A stretch of 64,000 bases of DNA, taken from the NCBI RefSeq assembly GCF_900177415.1, contig NZ_FXAF01000008.1, positions 1 through 64,000 of the forward strand, given 5' to 3'. Source of the DNA: Xaviernesmea oryzae. Its GTDB lineage: Bacteria > Pseudomonadota > Alphaproteobacteria > Rhizobiales > Rhizobiaceae. How positions within the stretch are numbered: position 1 is the first letter of the stretch; each line of letters starts with the position of its first letter. Position numbers and translations under genes: made by a program. Below, in pieces: positions 35,441 through 43,789 of the stretch. Under the pieces are notes generated by a model. That model saw only the letters and a list, made by a program, of their open reading frames with translations, ran no database searches and was not told the origin of the DNA.

Positions 35441-35691
35441 GGTTCCTCCTTACCACATTACGCTAATTGGCCGTCCTTACCTGAACACAAGTGCATCAAA
35501 ATTCCATCGGTTGATATTGCGCCATGTCTCAAAACGCCCAGAAAAGGTCTGAAGGAAAGGGTAAGCAAAAGAACAGGGAAGGATAACCAAAGGAAACGGC
35601 CTATCCGAAAAGGATCAAAAGGCTCTCTTCCTGCTAGCGCCTTCCGGCGCTTCTTTTCAGCCACCACGCATAAGATCAATCTCATCTGCCC
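35441..35691. other. Intergenic between the nuclease-fold gene and integrase relic
   Basis: About 250 bases. A hairpin AGCGCC/GGCGCT with a T-rich tail at 35636-35657 would terminate rightward transcripts, but no rightward gene ends here. Nothing else recognised. Confidence 0.35.
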
Positions 35692-36354
35692 CTACTGCTG
35701 CATCCGAACACGCTCTTCCCAATAGTGAGCACGATGATAGGCACGGCGCACCTCGTCGGCTCCCATGCGTGACTGCTCGACGTCAATGGCGTCGGGGTTC
35801 CATTTAGCGCTTTCATTGAGAAGCGAGTTTGCCGAGGCGCGAAAGCCATGGCTGGTCATCTCGTCCTTCGTGAAACCAAGTCTTCGCAAAGCCCCGTTGA
35901 GAGTGTTCTCCGAAATCGGCTCACGATTTGATAGAGGGAAACACGTAGCGCCCGTCACCTGTCAGCTCCTTCTGAGCACGGAACAACTCGACGGCCTGTC
36001 GAGGGAGCGGCTTCCTGTGCTCTCTCCGCATCTTCATGCGACTGCCGGGGATCATCCATATTGCCGCGCCGAAGTTCAATTCAGACCACTCCGCCAACCG
36101 CCACCCGCCCGGCCGTGTGTGAAGATAGGCCATGAGCTTCTTCCCCTCATCGCGCTTCTGCCTAGCCTCGGAAAGCGAGATTATGGCGTACTTCCCGAAC
36201 GAGAGCGTCTTCTGCTTGTTGAGAAACGTGTACTGCATCCGCCAGAGCTTCGAGCCAGTGGGCTCGACTCGAAAGTGGAGGCCGCCGCCGTCTGCGTATT
36301 TTTCACCTTCTCCTGCGGCCTCACAGATCGCGTAAATGCTTCTGTTAACGGCAT
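35692..36354 (-). pseudogene. Tyrosine integrase (P4-type), deleted and frameshifted
   Basis: Start ATG 36354 gives MPLTEAFTRSVRPQEK, then a frame change into KYADGGGLHFRVEPTGSK and FLNKQKTLSFGKY, the arm-binding domain of P4-like integrases. After KKLMA the protein jumps to RLAEWSELN and KTHKPL-like REHRKPLPRQAVELF, so the core-binding region and part of the catalytic domain are deleted. A further frame change near 35935 leads to MTSHGFRASANSLLNE and YHRAHYWEERV at the C-terminus. It lies 185 bases from tRNA-Leu with its N-terminus toward the tRNA, the classic integration-site layout. Confidence 0.85.
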
Positions 36355-36478
36355 TTTTCCGGCTTCCCTTGGTACTTTTTCCGCTACAAGGACGGAAATC
36401 TTGGTACATGCTCGAAAAATACCAGGAAAGCGCTGGATACCAAGAGATGGCCTGGCCGCCTTGGGCGACCTGCCAAAG

Positions 36479-36503
36479 AAAAAGCCCGGAAAACCGGGCT
36501 TCT
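36479..36503 (-). terminator. Terminator of the tRNA-Leu transcript
   Basis: Read leftward: AAGCCCGG, loop TTTT, CCGGGCTT, then TTTCT. A strong hairpin with T-tail, 33 bases beyond the tRNA CCA end. Confidence 0.85.
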
Positions 36504-36535
36504 TGGATGTCAATGGACATCTACATACGGAATTC

Positions 36536-36620
36536 TGGTGCCCAGAAGAGGACTCGAACCTCCACGCCTCGCGGCACAGGTACCTGAAACCTGCGCGTCT
36601 ACCAATTCCGCCATCTGGGC
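36536..36620 (-). tRNA. tRNA-Leu (CAG)
   Basis: On the minus strand the molecule begins GCCCAGATGGCGGAATTGG and ends CTTCTGGGCA with CCA encoded (36536-36538). The acceptor stem GCCCAGA pairs with TCTGGGC. The anticodon loop TTCAGGT gives anticodon CAG. A short variable arm (TGCCGCGAGGCG) and the T-loop GGTTCGAGTCC are present, as expected for a class II leucine tRNA. It is the apparent attachment site of the island on its left. Confidence 0.96.
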
Positions 36621-36722
36621 GACGGAGAGCCATGTACGGGCGCTGCTCCTCCCTGTCAACTGGCTTTTTGAAGTTTCCATGTCAGTCGCGGAAAAACTTC
36701 CACGGACCTATGGAAACCAGTC

Positions 36723-37022
36723 TCAAGCTCCGCCGCTTTCCTTTGCTGCGCGATCGAGATGGCCCAGATCACGCTCAGGGTCAATTATGTCGCGCACCCG
36801 CTGCTTCAGCTCTTTCGGCCCGGGAAAACCGCCGTCGCGCTTGCGCTCCCAGATAAGATCTCCGTTCAAACGGATCTCGAAATTGCCGCCGGTGCCGGGG
36901 ATCAACGCCACCTCGCCCAGCGTGTCGGTGAATGTCTGCAGAAGTTCCTGAGCCATCCAGCCGGCGCGCAGCAGCCAATTGCACTGGGTGCAATAGAGAA
37001 TGGTAATGCGTGGTTTTTCCAT
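36723..37022 (-). CDS. SelT/SelW/SelH (Rdx) family selenoprotein-like protein
   Basis: 99-aa thioredoxin-like protein with the N-terminal redox motif YCTQCNWLLRAGWM (CxxC at residues 10-13), WMAQELLQTF and the GTGGNFEI and ERKRDGGFPGPKELKQ segments typical of bacterial Rdx proteins. These are Cys homologues of mammalian SelW; function in bacteria is presumed redox. First backbone gene to the right of the tRNA. Confidence 0.9.
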   Translation of the reverse strand: MEKPRITILYCTQCNWLLRAGWMAQELLQTFTDTLGEVALIPGTGGNFEIRLNGDLIWERKRDGGFPGPKELKQRVRDIIDPERDLGHLDRAAKESGGA

Positions 37023-37176
37023 CGGATTTCGCCTTTCCGCCGCTTCACACCGGCCTCACGATAATGTCACGTTAAATACTCAACTTTTTGAACGCAACCG
37101 TCTCGACACAGACAAGCTGAAGAGCAATTTGGGCGGCAGCGAAGACAATTGCATCATCAATAGAGAGGTCCTCCCC

Positions 37177-37629
37177 ATGGCACTTCAGTCCACCAGCAGC
37201 CGCTCCCGGCTCATCGTTCCCGCGCTCGCTCCTGTCTATACCTCGGCGCATGAGATCGTCGAGACGATCCTGCGCATTGCGGCGGGCGTGCTTCTCGTCA
37301 CCCATGGGTTCGGCAAGATCATCAACCCATTCGGCACGGTCGGGATGGTGGAAAGCCTGGGCTTTTATCCAGGCGTCTTCTGGTCGCCGCTGCTCGCGAT
37401 CACCGAATTCTTCGGCGGCATCCTCATCACCATCGGCCTCTTCACGCGTCCGGCCTCGTTTGCCGCGATGATCGTGCTGCTGGTCACGGTTTATTTCCAC
37501 GGCATCGTTCAGGATCAGGGTCTGGCCGGTGCGGAAAAATCCATCCTCTGGGCGGCGATCTTCCTGTTCTTCGCCTTCCGCGGCGGCAACAGCCATTCGG
37601 TCGATGCCCGCCTCGGCCGTACGTTCTGA
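37177..37629 (+). CDS. DoxX-family membrane protein
   Basis: About 150 aa with four transmembrane helices: IVETILRIAAGVLLVTHGF, PLLAITEFFGGILITIGLF, AAMIVLLVTVYFHGI and ILWAAIFLFFAFRGG. This is the DoxX/SURF4-like fold linked to redox and thiosulfate metabolism in characterised cases. Start ATG 37177 behind GAGAGG; the frame extends upstream, but that part is not conserved in character. Confidence 0.88.
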   Translation: MALQSTSSRSRLIVPALAPVYTSAHEIVETILRIAAGVLLVTHGFGKIINPFGTVGMVESLGFYPGVFWSPLLAITEFFGGILITIGLFTRPASFAAMIVLLVTVYFHGIVQDQGLAGAEKSILWAAIFLFFAFRGGNSHSVDARLGRTF

Positions 37630-37655
37630 TCCTTCTGGAATGGCTGGAGGCGCCT

Positions 37656-38525
37656 TCAGCCATTCCCTTCAAGCGCCAGCCGCACCACGGTGCCGAGATC
37701 GGCCTCGGCATATCCCATCGCCGCCGCTTGCCGGAAGCTTGCCCGCGCGGCCTCGATGGCCGGTGTCACGACCCCGAGACGATCGGCAAGATCGAGGACG
37801 ACACCCATATCCTTGAGGACGCCGGAAACCGGGAAGCCGACGGCATCGGTCTCGCCGAGGATCACAGGGAGCCGCGATTTCATCGCCGGACTTGCTGCCG
37901 GGCTGCCCGCGAGAATCTCCATCATCTTGTCGCGTGCAAGCCCCGCCTTGCCGCCGAGCTCGATCGCCTCCTTCATGACCTGCCAAAGGCCCATCAGCAT
38001 CATGTTGTTGACGAGCTTGGCCGATGCCCCGTCACCCAGACTTCCGACGTGGTGAATGCGGTTCGAAAGCGTTTCCGCGACGGGAAGAAAACGCCGGAAA
38101 TCTCTTTCCGCACCGCCGATGTAGAGGCCCACGGTGCCGGCAAGCAGCATTTCCGGCCCGCCGGAAATCGGGGCGTCGAGCAGAGCGGCCCCCTTCGCCT
38201 CCATCGCGGCCTCATGGGCGGGCAGCGTTTGCGGGTTCACGGTGCTCGTGTCGACGATCAGCTTGCCAGCCGTAGAGGCACCGGCAAGTTCGTCAAGCAC
38301 AGCGTGAACGGCAGCATCGTCGAGCAGCGCCAGAATGACGATGTCCGAGGCGGCGGACAGGGACGACAGATCGCTTGCCGCGGCGATCCCCAGCCCCTCG
38401 GCTCGTTCCGGAGAAAGCCCGCTGCGGGTCCATCCCGTCACCGAAAACCCTTCTCCCGCAAGACGCGTCGCCATGGCGCCGCCCATGCGGCCGAGCCCGG
38501 CGATGCCGATCCGTTCCCTGCTCAT
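37656..38525 (-). CDS. NAD(P)-dependent beta-hydroxyacid dehydrogenase (3-HIBADH family)
   Basis: 289-aa oxidoreductase with N-terminal Rossmann IGIAGLGRMGGAMATRL, substrate-binding SGGPEMLLAGT (about 120) and the catalytic-lysine region GASAKLVNNMMLMG (about 167). The C-terminal helical domain carries KDMGVVLDLADRLG. It oxidises or reduces small beta-hydroxy acids such as 3-hydroxyisobutyrate, tartronate or glyoxylate derivatives; the substrate cannot be set. ATG 38525 (MSRERIGIAG) is chosen because the 26 codons upstream look non-coding. Confidence 0.87.
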   Translation of the reverse strand: MSRERIGIAGLGRMGGAMATRLAGEGFSVTGWTRSGLSPERAEGLGIAAASDLSSLSAASDIVILALLDDAAVHAVLDELAGASTAGKLIVDTSTVNPQTLPAHEAAMEAKGAALLDAPISGGPEMLLAGTVGLYIGGAERDFRRFLPVAETLSNRIHHVGSLGDGASAKLVNNMMLMGLWQVMKEAIELGGKAGLARDKMMEILAGSPAASPAMKSRLPVILGETDAVGFPVSGVLKDMGVVLDLADRLGVVTPAIEAARASFRQAAAMGYAEADLGTVVRLALEGNG

Positions 38526-38663
38526 CTTGATATTCCCGCTTGTTCTCTCGTCATCCGAGTTAAAGCAGAACCGCCCGTTGCCGTCTTCCCCATTCCGCTT
38601 CACAAGATGACGGCCGCACGTTTCGTGATAGGTTCATCGCGTTTTCAAAAGGGAGGAGGCGAT

Positions 38664-39149
38664 ATGGGCGAGAGTTTCGAAGGCGGCTGTTTCTGCGGCA
38701 AAATCCGCTATCGCATGCACGGACGGCCGATGTTCATTCATTGCTGCCATTGCACCGATTGCCAACGTCAGACGGGCAGTGCCTTCGCCATCAACGCGCT
38801 GATCGAGGCCGACCGCGTGGAGCTTGCCGAAGGCGAACCGGTCGCGGTGGCGATGAAAACGGATAGCGGACATCCGCACGATATCTACCGCTGCCCCGAA
38901 TGCCGGACTGCGCTTTGGAGCGATTACGGCCGGCGCGGATGGATGCTGTTCATCCGCGTCTCGACCCTCGACAGGCGGGCGGAATTCGAGCCCGACGCGC
39001 ATATCTTCACCCGCTCGAAAGTGCCATGGGTGACGCTGCCGGAAGGAGCCAACGTTTTTGAGGAATATTACAGCACCAAGGCGCTCTGGCCTGCCGGAAG
39101 CCTGGCCCGGCGCGAGGCGGCGCGGATGAAGGCCGGCGCGGAACGATAA
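38664..39149 (+). CDS. GFA-family zinc protein
   Basis: 161 aa with the three cysteine clusters of the glutathione-dependent formaldehyde-activating (GFA/CENP-V) fold: GGCFCGKIRY, HCCHCTDCQRQTGSAF and YRCPECRTALWSDYG. Start ATG 38664 behind GGGAGGAGG. These proteins bind zinc and probably act on thiol adducts, although the enzymatic assignment is disputed. The acetyltransferase gene follows after 23 bases, probably cotranscribed. Confidence 0.92.
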   Translation: MGESFEGGCFCGKIRYRMHGRPMFIHCCHCTDCQRQTGSAFAINALIEADRVELAEGEPVAVAMKTDSGHPHDIYRCPECRTALWSDYGRRGWMLFIRVSTLDRRAEFEPDAHIFTRSKVPWVTLPEGANVFEEYYSTKALWPAGSLARREAARMKAGAER

Positions 39150-39172
39150 AAGACAAGGAACGAGATGCGGAC

Positions 39173-39730
39173 ATGGCGAGCGAACGGGAAAAGATGATGG
39201 CCGGAGAGTGGTATTGCTGCCTCGATCCGGAGCTCGATGCGATGCGTGAGCGGGCACGGAGGGCCGTTCACGCGCATAACACTTCGCCACCCAATGAGCG
39301 AGGAACGATGGCGCCGGCCTTGCGCGCTCTTCTTGGTTCCGCACCGGCCGGCATCTTCCTGGAGGCACCCTTTCACTGCGCCTACGGTTTCAACATCTTT
39401 CTCGGCGAGGGCGTCTATCTGAATGCAGGCTGCACGATCCTCGATACCGCGCCCGTCAGGATCGGCGCCCGCTCGATGCTCGGGCCATCCGTGCAGATCT
39501 ATTGCGCCGACCATCACCGCGATCCGGTTCTGCGCTCTCAGGGTCTTGAGACCGCCCGGCCCGTAACCATCGGAGCGGACGTCTGGGTCGGTGGCGGCGC
39601 GATCCTGCTCGGCGGGGTGACGGTCGGCGACGGGGCAATCGTCGGAGCGGGTGCCGTCGTCACCCGGGACGTAGCCCCGGGAGCAACGGTGGTCGGCAAT
39701 CCGGCGCGGCCACTCACCGAGCCTGACTGA
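39173..39730 (+). CDS. Sugar O-acetyltransferase (Maa/NodL type)
   Basis: 185-aa left-handed beta-helix acetyltransferase. The Mac N-terminal domain reads MMAGEWYCCLDPEL. The hexapeptide coils include APFHCAYGFNIFLGEGVYLN and VWVGGGAILLGGVTVGDGA, ending VVGNPAR. The catalytic His is in YCADHHRDP. It transfers acetyl from acetyl-CoA to a sugar such as maltose, galactoside or a Nod-factor-type backbone; the true acceptor is unknown. Starts 23 bases after the GFA stop. Confidence 0.92.
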   Translation: MASEREKMMAGEWYCCLDPELDAMRERARRAVHAHNTSPPNERGTMAPALRALLGSAPAGIFLEAPFHCAYGFNIFLGEGVYLNAGCTILDTAPVRIGARSMLGPSVQIYCADHHRDPVLRSQGLETARPVTIGADVWVGGGAILLGGVTVGDGAIVGAGAVVTRDVAPGATVVGNPARPLTEPD

Positions 39731-39858
39731 TTTTGGACCATTCCCGCGAACAAGGATCGGATTCAGCATTTCTTGGTAATTTTCCGTTAGCAATTCCAAT
39801 CAGGGTTTATCGACGGCATGGGGCTGCCGTCCTTGGTTGTTTTGCGTACGGGTAAAAA

Positions 39859-40908
39859 ATGCGTCTATCGGCTGTGCCAGCTCTCTTCCTCGCCTGCCTT
39901 TTTCTGGCGGGCTGCGCCTCCAGCTCCGGCCCGGAAAGTCTCGTTGCCGGCATCGCCTCGCAAGAAACGACGGGCTCGGTCACGCGACCGGCGGCGCCCG
40001 TGCCGTCGGTGAGTGTCGGCAAGACCTCGCGGATCGATGCCTCCGAGGGGCCAAGGGCGGAAACGCTCGCCTGGGCAGGCCCAGTGCCTGAGCCGCAAGC
40101 CTTCGTGCAGGGCACGATGGTCGGCATGCCGGTCCCGTCGGAAAGGCCGATGGCGATGCTGGCGCCCGACAGGTCCGCAGTCCAGGCGGCGCCCCGGGGC
40201 CGCATGCAGATCTACAGCCACCGTTTCCGCGACGCCAAGCCGATCAATTTCGGCAGGGTCTCCCCGAGAAGTTATCCCGTGCACGGCGTCGACGTTTCCC
40301 GCTGGCAGGGCGACATCGACTGGGCGAAGCTCCGCAGCCAGGGGGCCAACTTCGCCTATATCAAGGCGACCGACGGCGGCGACCATCTCGACCCGATGTT
40401 CAAGACCAATTGGCGGCGTGCCAAGGAGGCAGGCCTGAAGCGCGGCGCCTATCACTTCTTCTACTGGTGCCGCACGGCAGGCGAGCAGGCCGACTGGTTC
40501 ATCCGCAACGTGCCGCGCGATCCCGACGCCCTGCCGCCGGTCATCGACGTCGAATGGAACCACCAATCGAGCTGCAAGCAGCGCATATCGCGCAAGCGGG
40601 TGCTTGAGAAGATGCAGGTCTTCATGGACAGGCTCGAGCGGCATTACGGCCAGCGCCCCGTCATCTATACCGCCCCTGATTTCTACCAGGACAATCTCAC
40701 CGGCGAATTCCGCGATTATCCGTTCTGGCTGCGTGCGGTCGCCCAGCATCCTTCGAAGGTCTACCCGAACCGCAAATGGGTCTTCTGGCAATATTCCGGG
40801 TCCGGCCTGTCGCAGGGCGTCGACGGCAAGATCGATCTCAATGTCTTTCATGGCAGCGAGGAACAATGGCATAACTGGATCGGGCGGACGACCCTGGCAC
40901 AGAATTAA
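39859..40908 (+). CDS. GH25 lysozyme lipoprotein
   Basis: 349-aa predicted lipoprotein with lipobox LAGC at about residue 17-20, then a disordered region of about 110 residues. The GH25 muramidase domain follows: HGVDVSRWQGDIDW (catalytic Asp), FAYIKATDGG, GAYHFFYW, PPVIDVEWN (the D-x-E pair), RPVIYTAPDFY and WVFWQYSGSG. It would cleave MurNAc-GlcNAc bonds of peptidoglycan from the outer-membrane inner face. Transcribed alone; convergent with the MocR gene 45 bases downstream. Confidence 0.93.
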   Translation: MRLSAVPALFLACLFLAGCASSSGPESLVAGIASQETTGSVTRPAAPVPSVSVGKTSRIDASEGPRAETLAWAGPVPEPQAFVQGTMVGMPVPSERPMAMLAPDRSAVQAAPRGRMQIYSHRFRDAKPINFGRVSPRSYPVHGVDVSRWQGDIDWAKLRSQGANFAYIKATDGGDHLDPMFKTNWRRAKEAGLKRGAYHFFYWCRTAGEQADWFIRNVPRDPDALPPVIDVEWNHQSSCKQRISRKRVLEKMQVFMDRLERHYGQRPVIYTAPDFYQDNLTGEFRDYPFWLRAVAQHPSKVYPNRKWVFWQYSGSGLSQGVDGKIDLNVFHGSEEQWHNWIGRTTLAQN

Positions 40909-40953
40909 GCATACACGGCGGAACGCCGCCAAGTTGACAGTGTCGACGACCGG

Positions 40954-42360
40954 CTAACGCTCAGGCAAAAGCTTCAGCGCCTTTTCGAGGCTCCGGAGCA
41001 GGCGCGGATCTTCCGATTGCGCGACGTTGAAGCGCAGGAAGCTGCCGGCGTTCTGCGACAGGCTGAACACGTTGCCGGGGGCCAGCACGATATCGTCCGC
41101 AAGGCAGGCGCGCGCCACATCCGCCGCCTCGATCCCGTCCGGCAGCCTGCACCACAGGAACATGCCGGCCTGCGGCTTCAGCCAGGGCGTGATGCCGATC
41201 GATCCCAGCCGCATCGTCGCCTCCTCCATTGCCTTGGAGAGGCGCAGGCGCAGCCCATCGAGATGCTTTCGATAACTGCCATCCGTGAGCAGCATGAGGA
41301 CGAGCTCGGAGGACAGGCGCCCAGCCGCAAAATTCGTCGCGATCTTCAGGCCGACCAATCCCTCGATCCATTCGGGCCTGGCCGCGATGAAGCCGCAGCG
41401 GACGGAGGCCGACAGCGTCTTGGAAAAGCTGCCGATATGCACGACGCGGTCGAGCCCGTCGAAGGCGGCGAGCCGAGGCGCTGCCTCATGCTCCAGGTCG
41501 GCGAAGATGTCGTCCTCGACGATCGTCAGCCCCGCCCTGTCGGCGAGCTTCAGCAGCCGGTATGCGACGACCGGCGACAAGGTGGCACCGGTCGGATTAT
41601 GGATCGCCGAATTGGTGATGTAGAGGCGCGGCTTGTATTGCTCCAGGACTTCCCCGAAGACCTCGATATCCGGCCCTTCAGGCGTCATCGGCACGCCGAC
41701 CACCTTCGCCCGGTGCGCCCGCAGGAGGGCATGGAAATTGAAATAGCACGGATCGTCGACCAGAACCGCATCGCCCGGTTCGATCAGGAAACGGCAGATG
41801 AGGTCGATCGCCTGGGTCCCGGATTCCGTCAGCATGATCTGGTCGGGTGACGCCGATATGCCGTGCCCGCCAAGCCGGCGCGTGAGCAGCCGCCTCAATT
41901 GCGGCGATCCGAGCGGGGTTCCGTAATCGGAGAGCACGCGGTCCTCGGTGCGCGACAGATTGCGCAGGGCGCGGCGGATCGCGGTTTGCGGCATCCACGA
42001 CGGCGGCAGCCAACCGCAGCCGGGTTTCAGGATGTCGCCATCTTCCAGCGCCTGACGGGACACCCAGAGTGGGTCGATCGCGCGATCGAGCTTCGGCCCG
42101 ATCTCGGCAAGCGACAGCGGCGCAAGCGGGCTCGAGACATAGAAGCCCGAACCGGGCCGCGACCGGATCAGACCTTCCGCCGCCAGCCGCTCATAGGCTT
42201 CCACCACCGTGGAGGTCGAGACATGCATTGTCCTTGCGAAGGCGCGTACCGAAGGAAGCCTCGCCCCGGGCACCAGTCCGCGCCCGGCAATGCGGCTGCG
42301 GATCTCCGCCATGACGGACGCGATGCGCCCGCCGGCATTCCGGTCCAACGTTGTATCCAC
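40954..42360 (-). CDS. MocR-family regulator (GntR HTH + aminotransferase)
   Basis: 468 aa from GTG 42360. The N-terminal GntR winged helix reads GARLPSVRAFARTMHVSTST and VVEAYERLAAEGLI (about 30-75). The C-terminal part is a fold type I aminotransferase with SGTQAIDL, DDPCYFNFH, NSAIHNPTG and the PLP lysine in SFSKTLSASVRCGF. It binds PLP or an amino compound as effector. The frame stays open upstream, but that DNA is the divergent EamA gene, so it is not coding on this strand. Direct repeats GTATCCA in and just before its start are the likely operator. Probably controls the divergent exporter gene. Confidence 0.9.
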   Translation of the reverse strand: MDTTLDRNAGGRIASVMAEIRSRIAGRGLVPGARLPSVRAFARTMHVSTSTVVEAYERLAAEGLIRSRPGSGFYVSSPLAPLSLAEIGPKLDRAIDPLWVSRQALEDGDILKPGCGWLPPSWMPQTAIRRALRNLSRTEDRVLSDYGTPLGSPQLRRLLTRRLGGHGISASPDQIMLTESGTQAIDLICRFLIEPGDAVLVDDPCYFNFHALLRAHRAKVVGVPMTPEGPDIEVFGEVLEQYKPRLYITNSAIHNPTGATLSPVVAYRLLKLADRAGLTIVEDDIFADLEHEAAPRLAAFDGLDRVVHIGSFSKTLSASVRCGFIAARPEWIEGLVGLKIATNFAAGRLSSELVLMLLTDGSYRKHLDGLRLRLSKAMEEATMRLGSIGITPWLKPQAGMFLWCRLPDGIEAADVARACLADDIVLAPGNVFSLSQNAGSFLRFNVAQSEDPRLLRSLEKALKLLPER

Positions 42361-42404
42361 CGTACCACCTTCGTATCCATAACAGTTTTGCCAAATTGTA
42401 TCGC
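42353..42404. promoter_or_regulatory. Direct repeats between mocR and eamA genes
   Basis: GTATCCA at 42353-42359 and 42373-42379, and GTATCGC at 42398-42404. Centre-to-centre spacing is 20 and 25 bases, about two helical turns. MocR regulators characteristically bind direct repeats at such spacing. The first repeat overlaps the GTG start of the regulator, suggesting autorepression. Confidence 0.5.
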
Positions 42405-42463
42405 ACTGTCTCTGGCGGCGCCATGCCATCCGCCCGATAGCAGGGAAAAATGCGAGGACATTC

Positions 42464-43327
42464 ATGAACAGAACTGCAAGCGGCTGGATCAACGGTATGC
42501 TGGGGGTGCTGATCTTCAGCGGATCGCTTCCGGCCACCCGCATCGCAGTCGCGGATTTCGAGCCGCTCTTCCTCACCACGGCGCGGGCGACGATCGCGGG
42601 CCTGCTGGCGGCCTGCCTGCTGATCGCCTTCCACGAAAAGCGCCCCGCCCGCTCCGATTTCCTGTCGCTCGCCGTCGTCTCGCTCGGCGTCGTCATCGGC
42701 TTTCCGCTGCTGACCGCGCTGGCGCTGAAACATATCACCGCGGCGCATTCGATCGTCTTCATCGGCCTGCTGCCGCTCTCCACCGCGATCTTCGGCGTCT
42801 TGCGGGCCGGCGAGCGGCCGAGGCCGGTCTTCTGGCTCTTCTCCTGTCTCGGCAGTGCCATCGTCGCCGGTTTCGCGCTTTTTCAGGAACAGGCGGCCTC
42901 ATCGATCGGCGACCTCCTGATGCTCGGGGCCATCGTCGCCTGCGGGCTCGGTTATGCGGAAGGCGCGCGCCTGTCGCGCCGGCTCGGCGGCTGGCAGGTG
43001 ATCTCCTGGGCGCTGGTCCTTTCGCTGCCGCTGATGCTCGCTCTCTCGATCGCCGTCATGCCCTCAGCTCTTCCGGATACCGCGAGCGTATCCTGGCTCG
43101 GTCTTGCCTATGTCTCGCTCTTCAGCATGCTGATCGGCTTCGTCTTCTGGTATCGCGGCCTGGCGCTCGGCGGCATCGCCGGCGTGGGGCAGTTGCAATT
43201 GCTCCAGCCCTTCTTCGGCCTCCTGCTGGCCGCGGCCCTGCTCGGCGAGACGGTGAATCTCGCCATGTTCGCAGCCACGCTTGCGGTCGTCGGCTGCGTC
43301 GCAGGAGCAAAGAGATTTGCCCGCTAG
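42464..43327 (+). CDS. EamA/DMT-family transporter
   Basis: 287-aa ten-helix drug/metabolite transporter. It has two EamA repeats, the first starting NGMLGVLIFSGSLPATRIAV and the second around LMLGAIVACGLGYAEGARL; the end is FGLLLAAALLGETVNLAMF. Likely an amino acid or metabolite exporter. It is divergent from the MocR gene with shared control DNA, the usual arrangement of a MocR target. Start ATG 42464. Confidence 0.92.
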   Translation: MNRTASGWINGMLGVLIFSGSLPATRIAVADFEPLFLTTARATIAGLLAACLLIAFHEKRPARSDFLSLAVVSLGVVIGFPLLTALALKHITAAHSIVFIGLLPLSTAIFGVLRAGERPRPVFWLFSCLGSAIVAGFALFQEQAASSIGDLLMLGAIVACGLGYAEGARLSRRLGGWQVISWALVLSLPLMLALSIAVMPSALPDTASVSWLGLAYVSLFSMLIGFVFWYRGLALGGIAGVGQLQLLQPFFGLLLAAALLGETVNLAMFAATLAVVGCVAGAKRFAR

Positions 43328-43413
43328 GATGGTCCTCTGCGGGCGCCGATCACGGAATCGGGAACAAATCCGGCGCATGGGCATTGTCCAGCCGTAGGAA
43401 GGAGGAAGCAATC

Positions 43414-43734
43414 ATGACTTTCGATCCCAACGACAGGCAGAATGAGTTCCGCAATCCGGAAGTTAACAACACTACGAGCGTGCGCAGTGGCTCAACCTGG
43501 GTTGCCTGGGTCGCCGTGCTCGCTGTCATCCTAATCGGTGCATTCGTATGGTCGCAGATGGGCGGTTCGCCGACCACCGACCAGCAGACGACGTCATCGA
43601 CCAACCCACCGGTGACCGACAATTCATCCCCGGCTCCGGCGCCTGCCACACCGGCAACTCCGCCGGCAGCCAGCCCCGCTCCGGCAACTCCGCCGGCAGG
43701 TGGTGGTGCTGGCGGCACCGGCTCGCAGCCGTAA
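43414..43734 (+). CDS. Single-helix membrane protein with Pro/Ala/Thr-rich tail
   Basis: 106 aa: soluble head of about 28 residues, one helix WVAWVAVLAVILIGAFVW, then a low-complexity periplasmic tail built from TPPA/APATP repeats ending GGAGGTGSQP. Strong AAGGAGG before ATG 43414. GGAAC-N16-CATT at 43361-43385 loosely resembles an EcfG promoter. Such proteins are common small rhizobial envelope proteins of unknown role. Confidence 0.75.
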   Translation: MTFDPNDRQNEFRNPEVNNTTSVRSGSTWVAWVAVLAVILIGAFVWSQMGGSPTTDQQTTSSTNPPVTDNSSPAPAPATPATPPAASPAPATPPAGGGAGGTGSQP

Positions 43735-43755
43735 ATTTGCGAGCAAAGAAAACAA

Positions 43756-43789
43756 AGTCGGCTGCCTTCGCGGCGGCCGGCTTTTTTTG
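43756..43789 (+). terminator. Rho-independent terminator
   Basis: GTCGGCTGCC, loop TTCG, CGGCGGCCGGC-type complement then TTTTTTT. It ends the small membrane protein transcript and lies against the 3' end of the convergent DUF2161 gene. Confidence 0.8.

Noticed and set aside
35636..35657. Rightward terminator hairpin
   Set aside because: Stem and T-tail are plausible, but no rightward gene ends before it, so I did not list it as a functional terminator.
37728..38640. Long rightward frame running into the GFA gene
   Set aside because: The part before 38664 is antisense to the hydroxyacid dehydrogenase and has no conserved content; GGGAGGAGG before ATG 38664 marks the true start.
42361..42861. 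N-terminal extension of the MocR frame
   Set aside because: It lies antisense to the start of the EamA gene and lacks domain content.
41863..43410. Long rightward frame before the small membrane protein
   Set aside because: It covers MocR antisense and EamA out of frame; only the part from ATG 43414 has a ribosome site and membrane-protein character.
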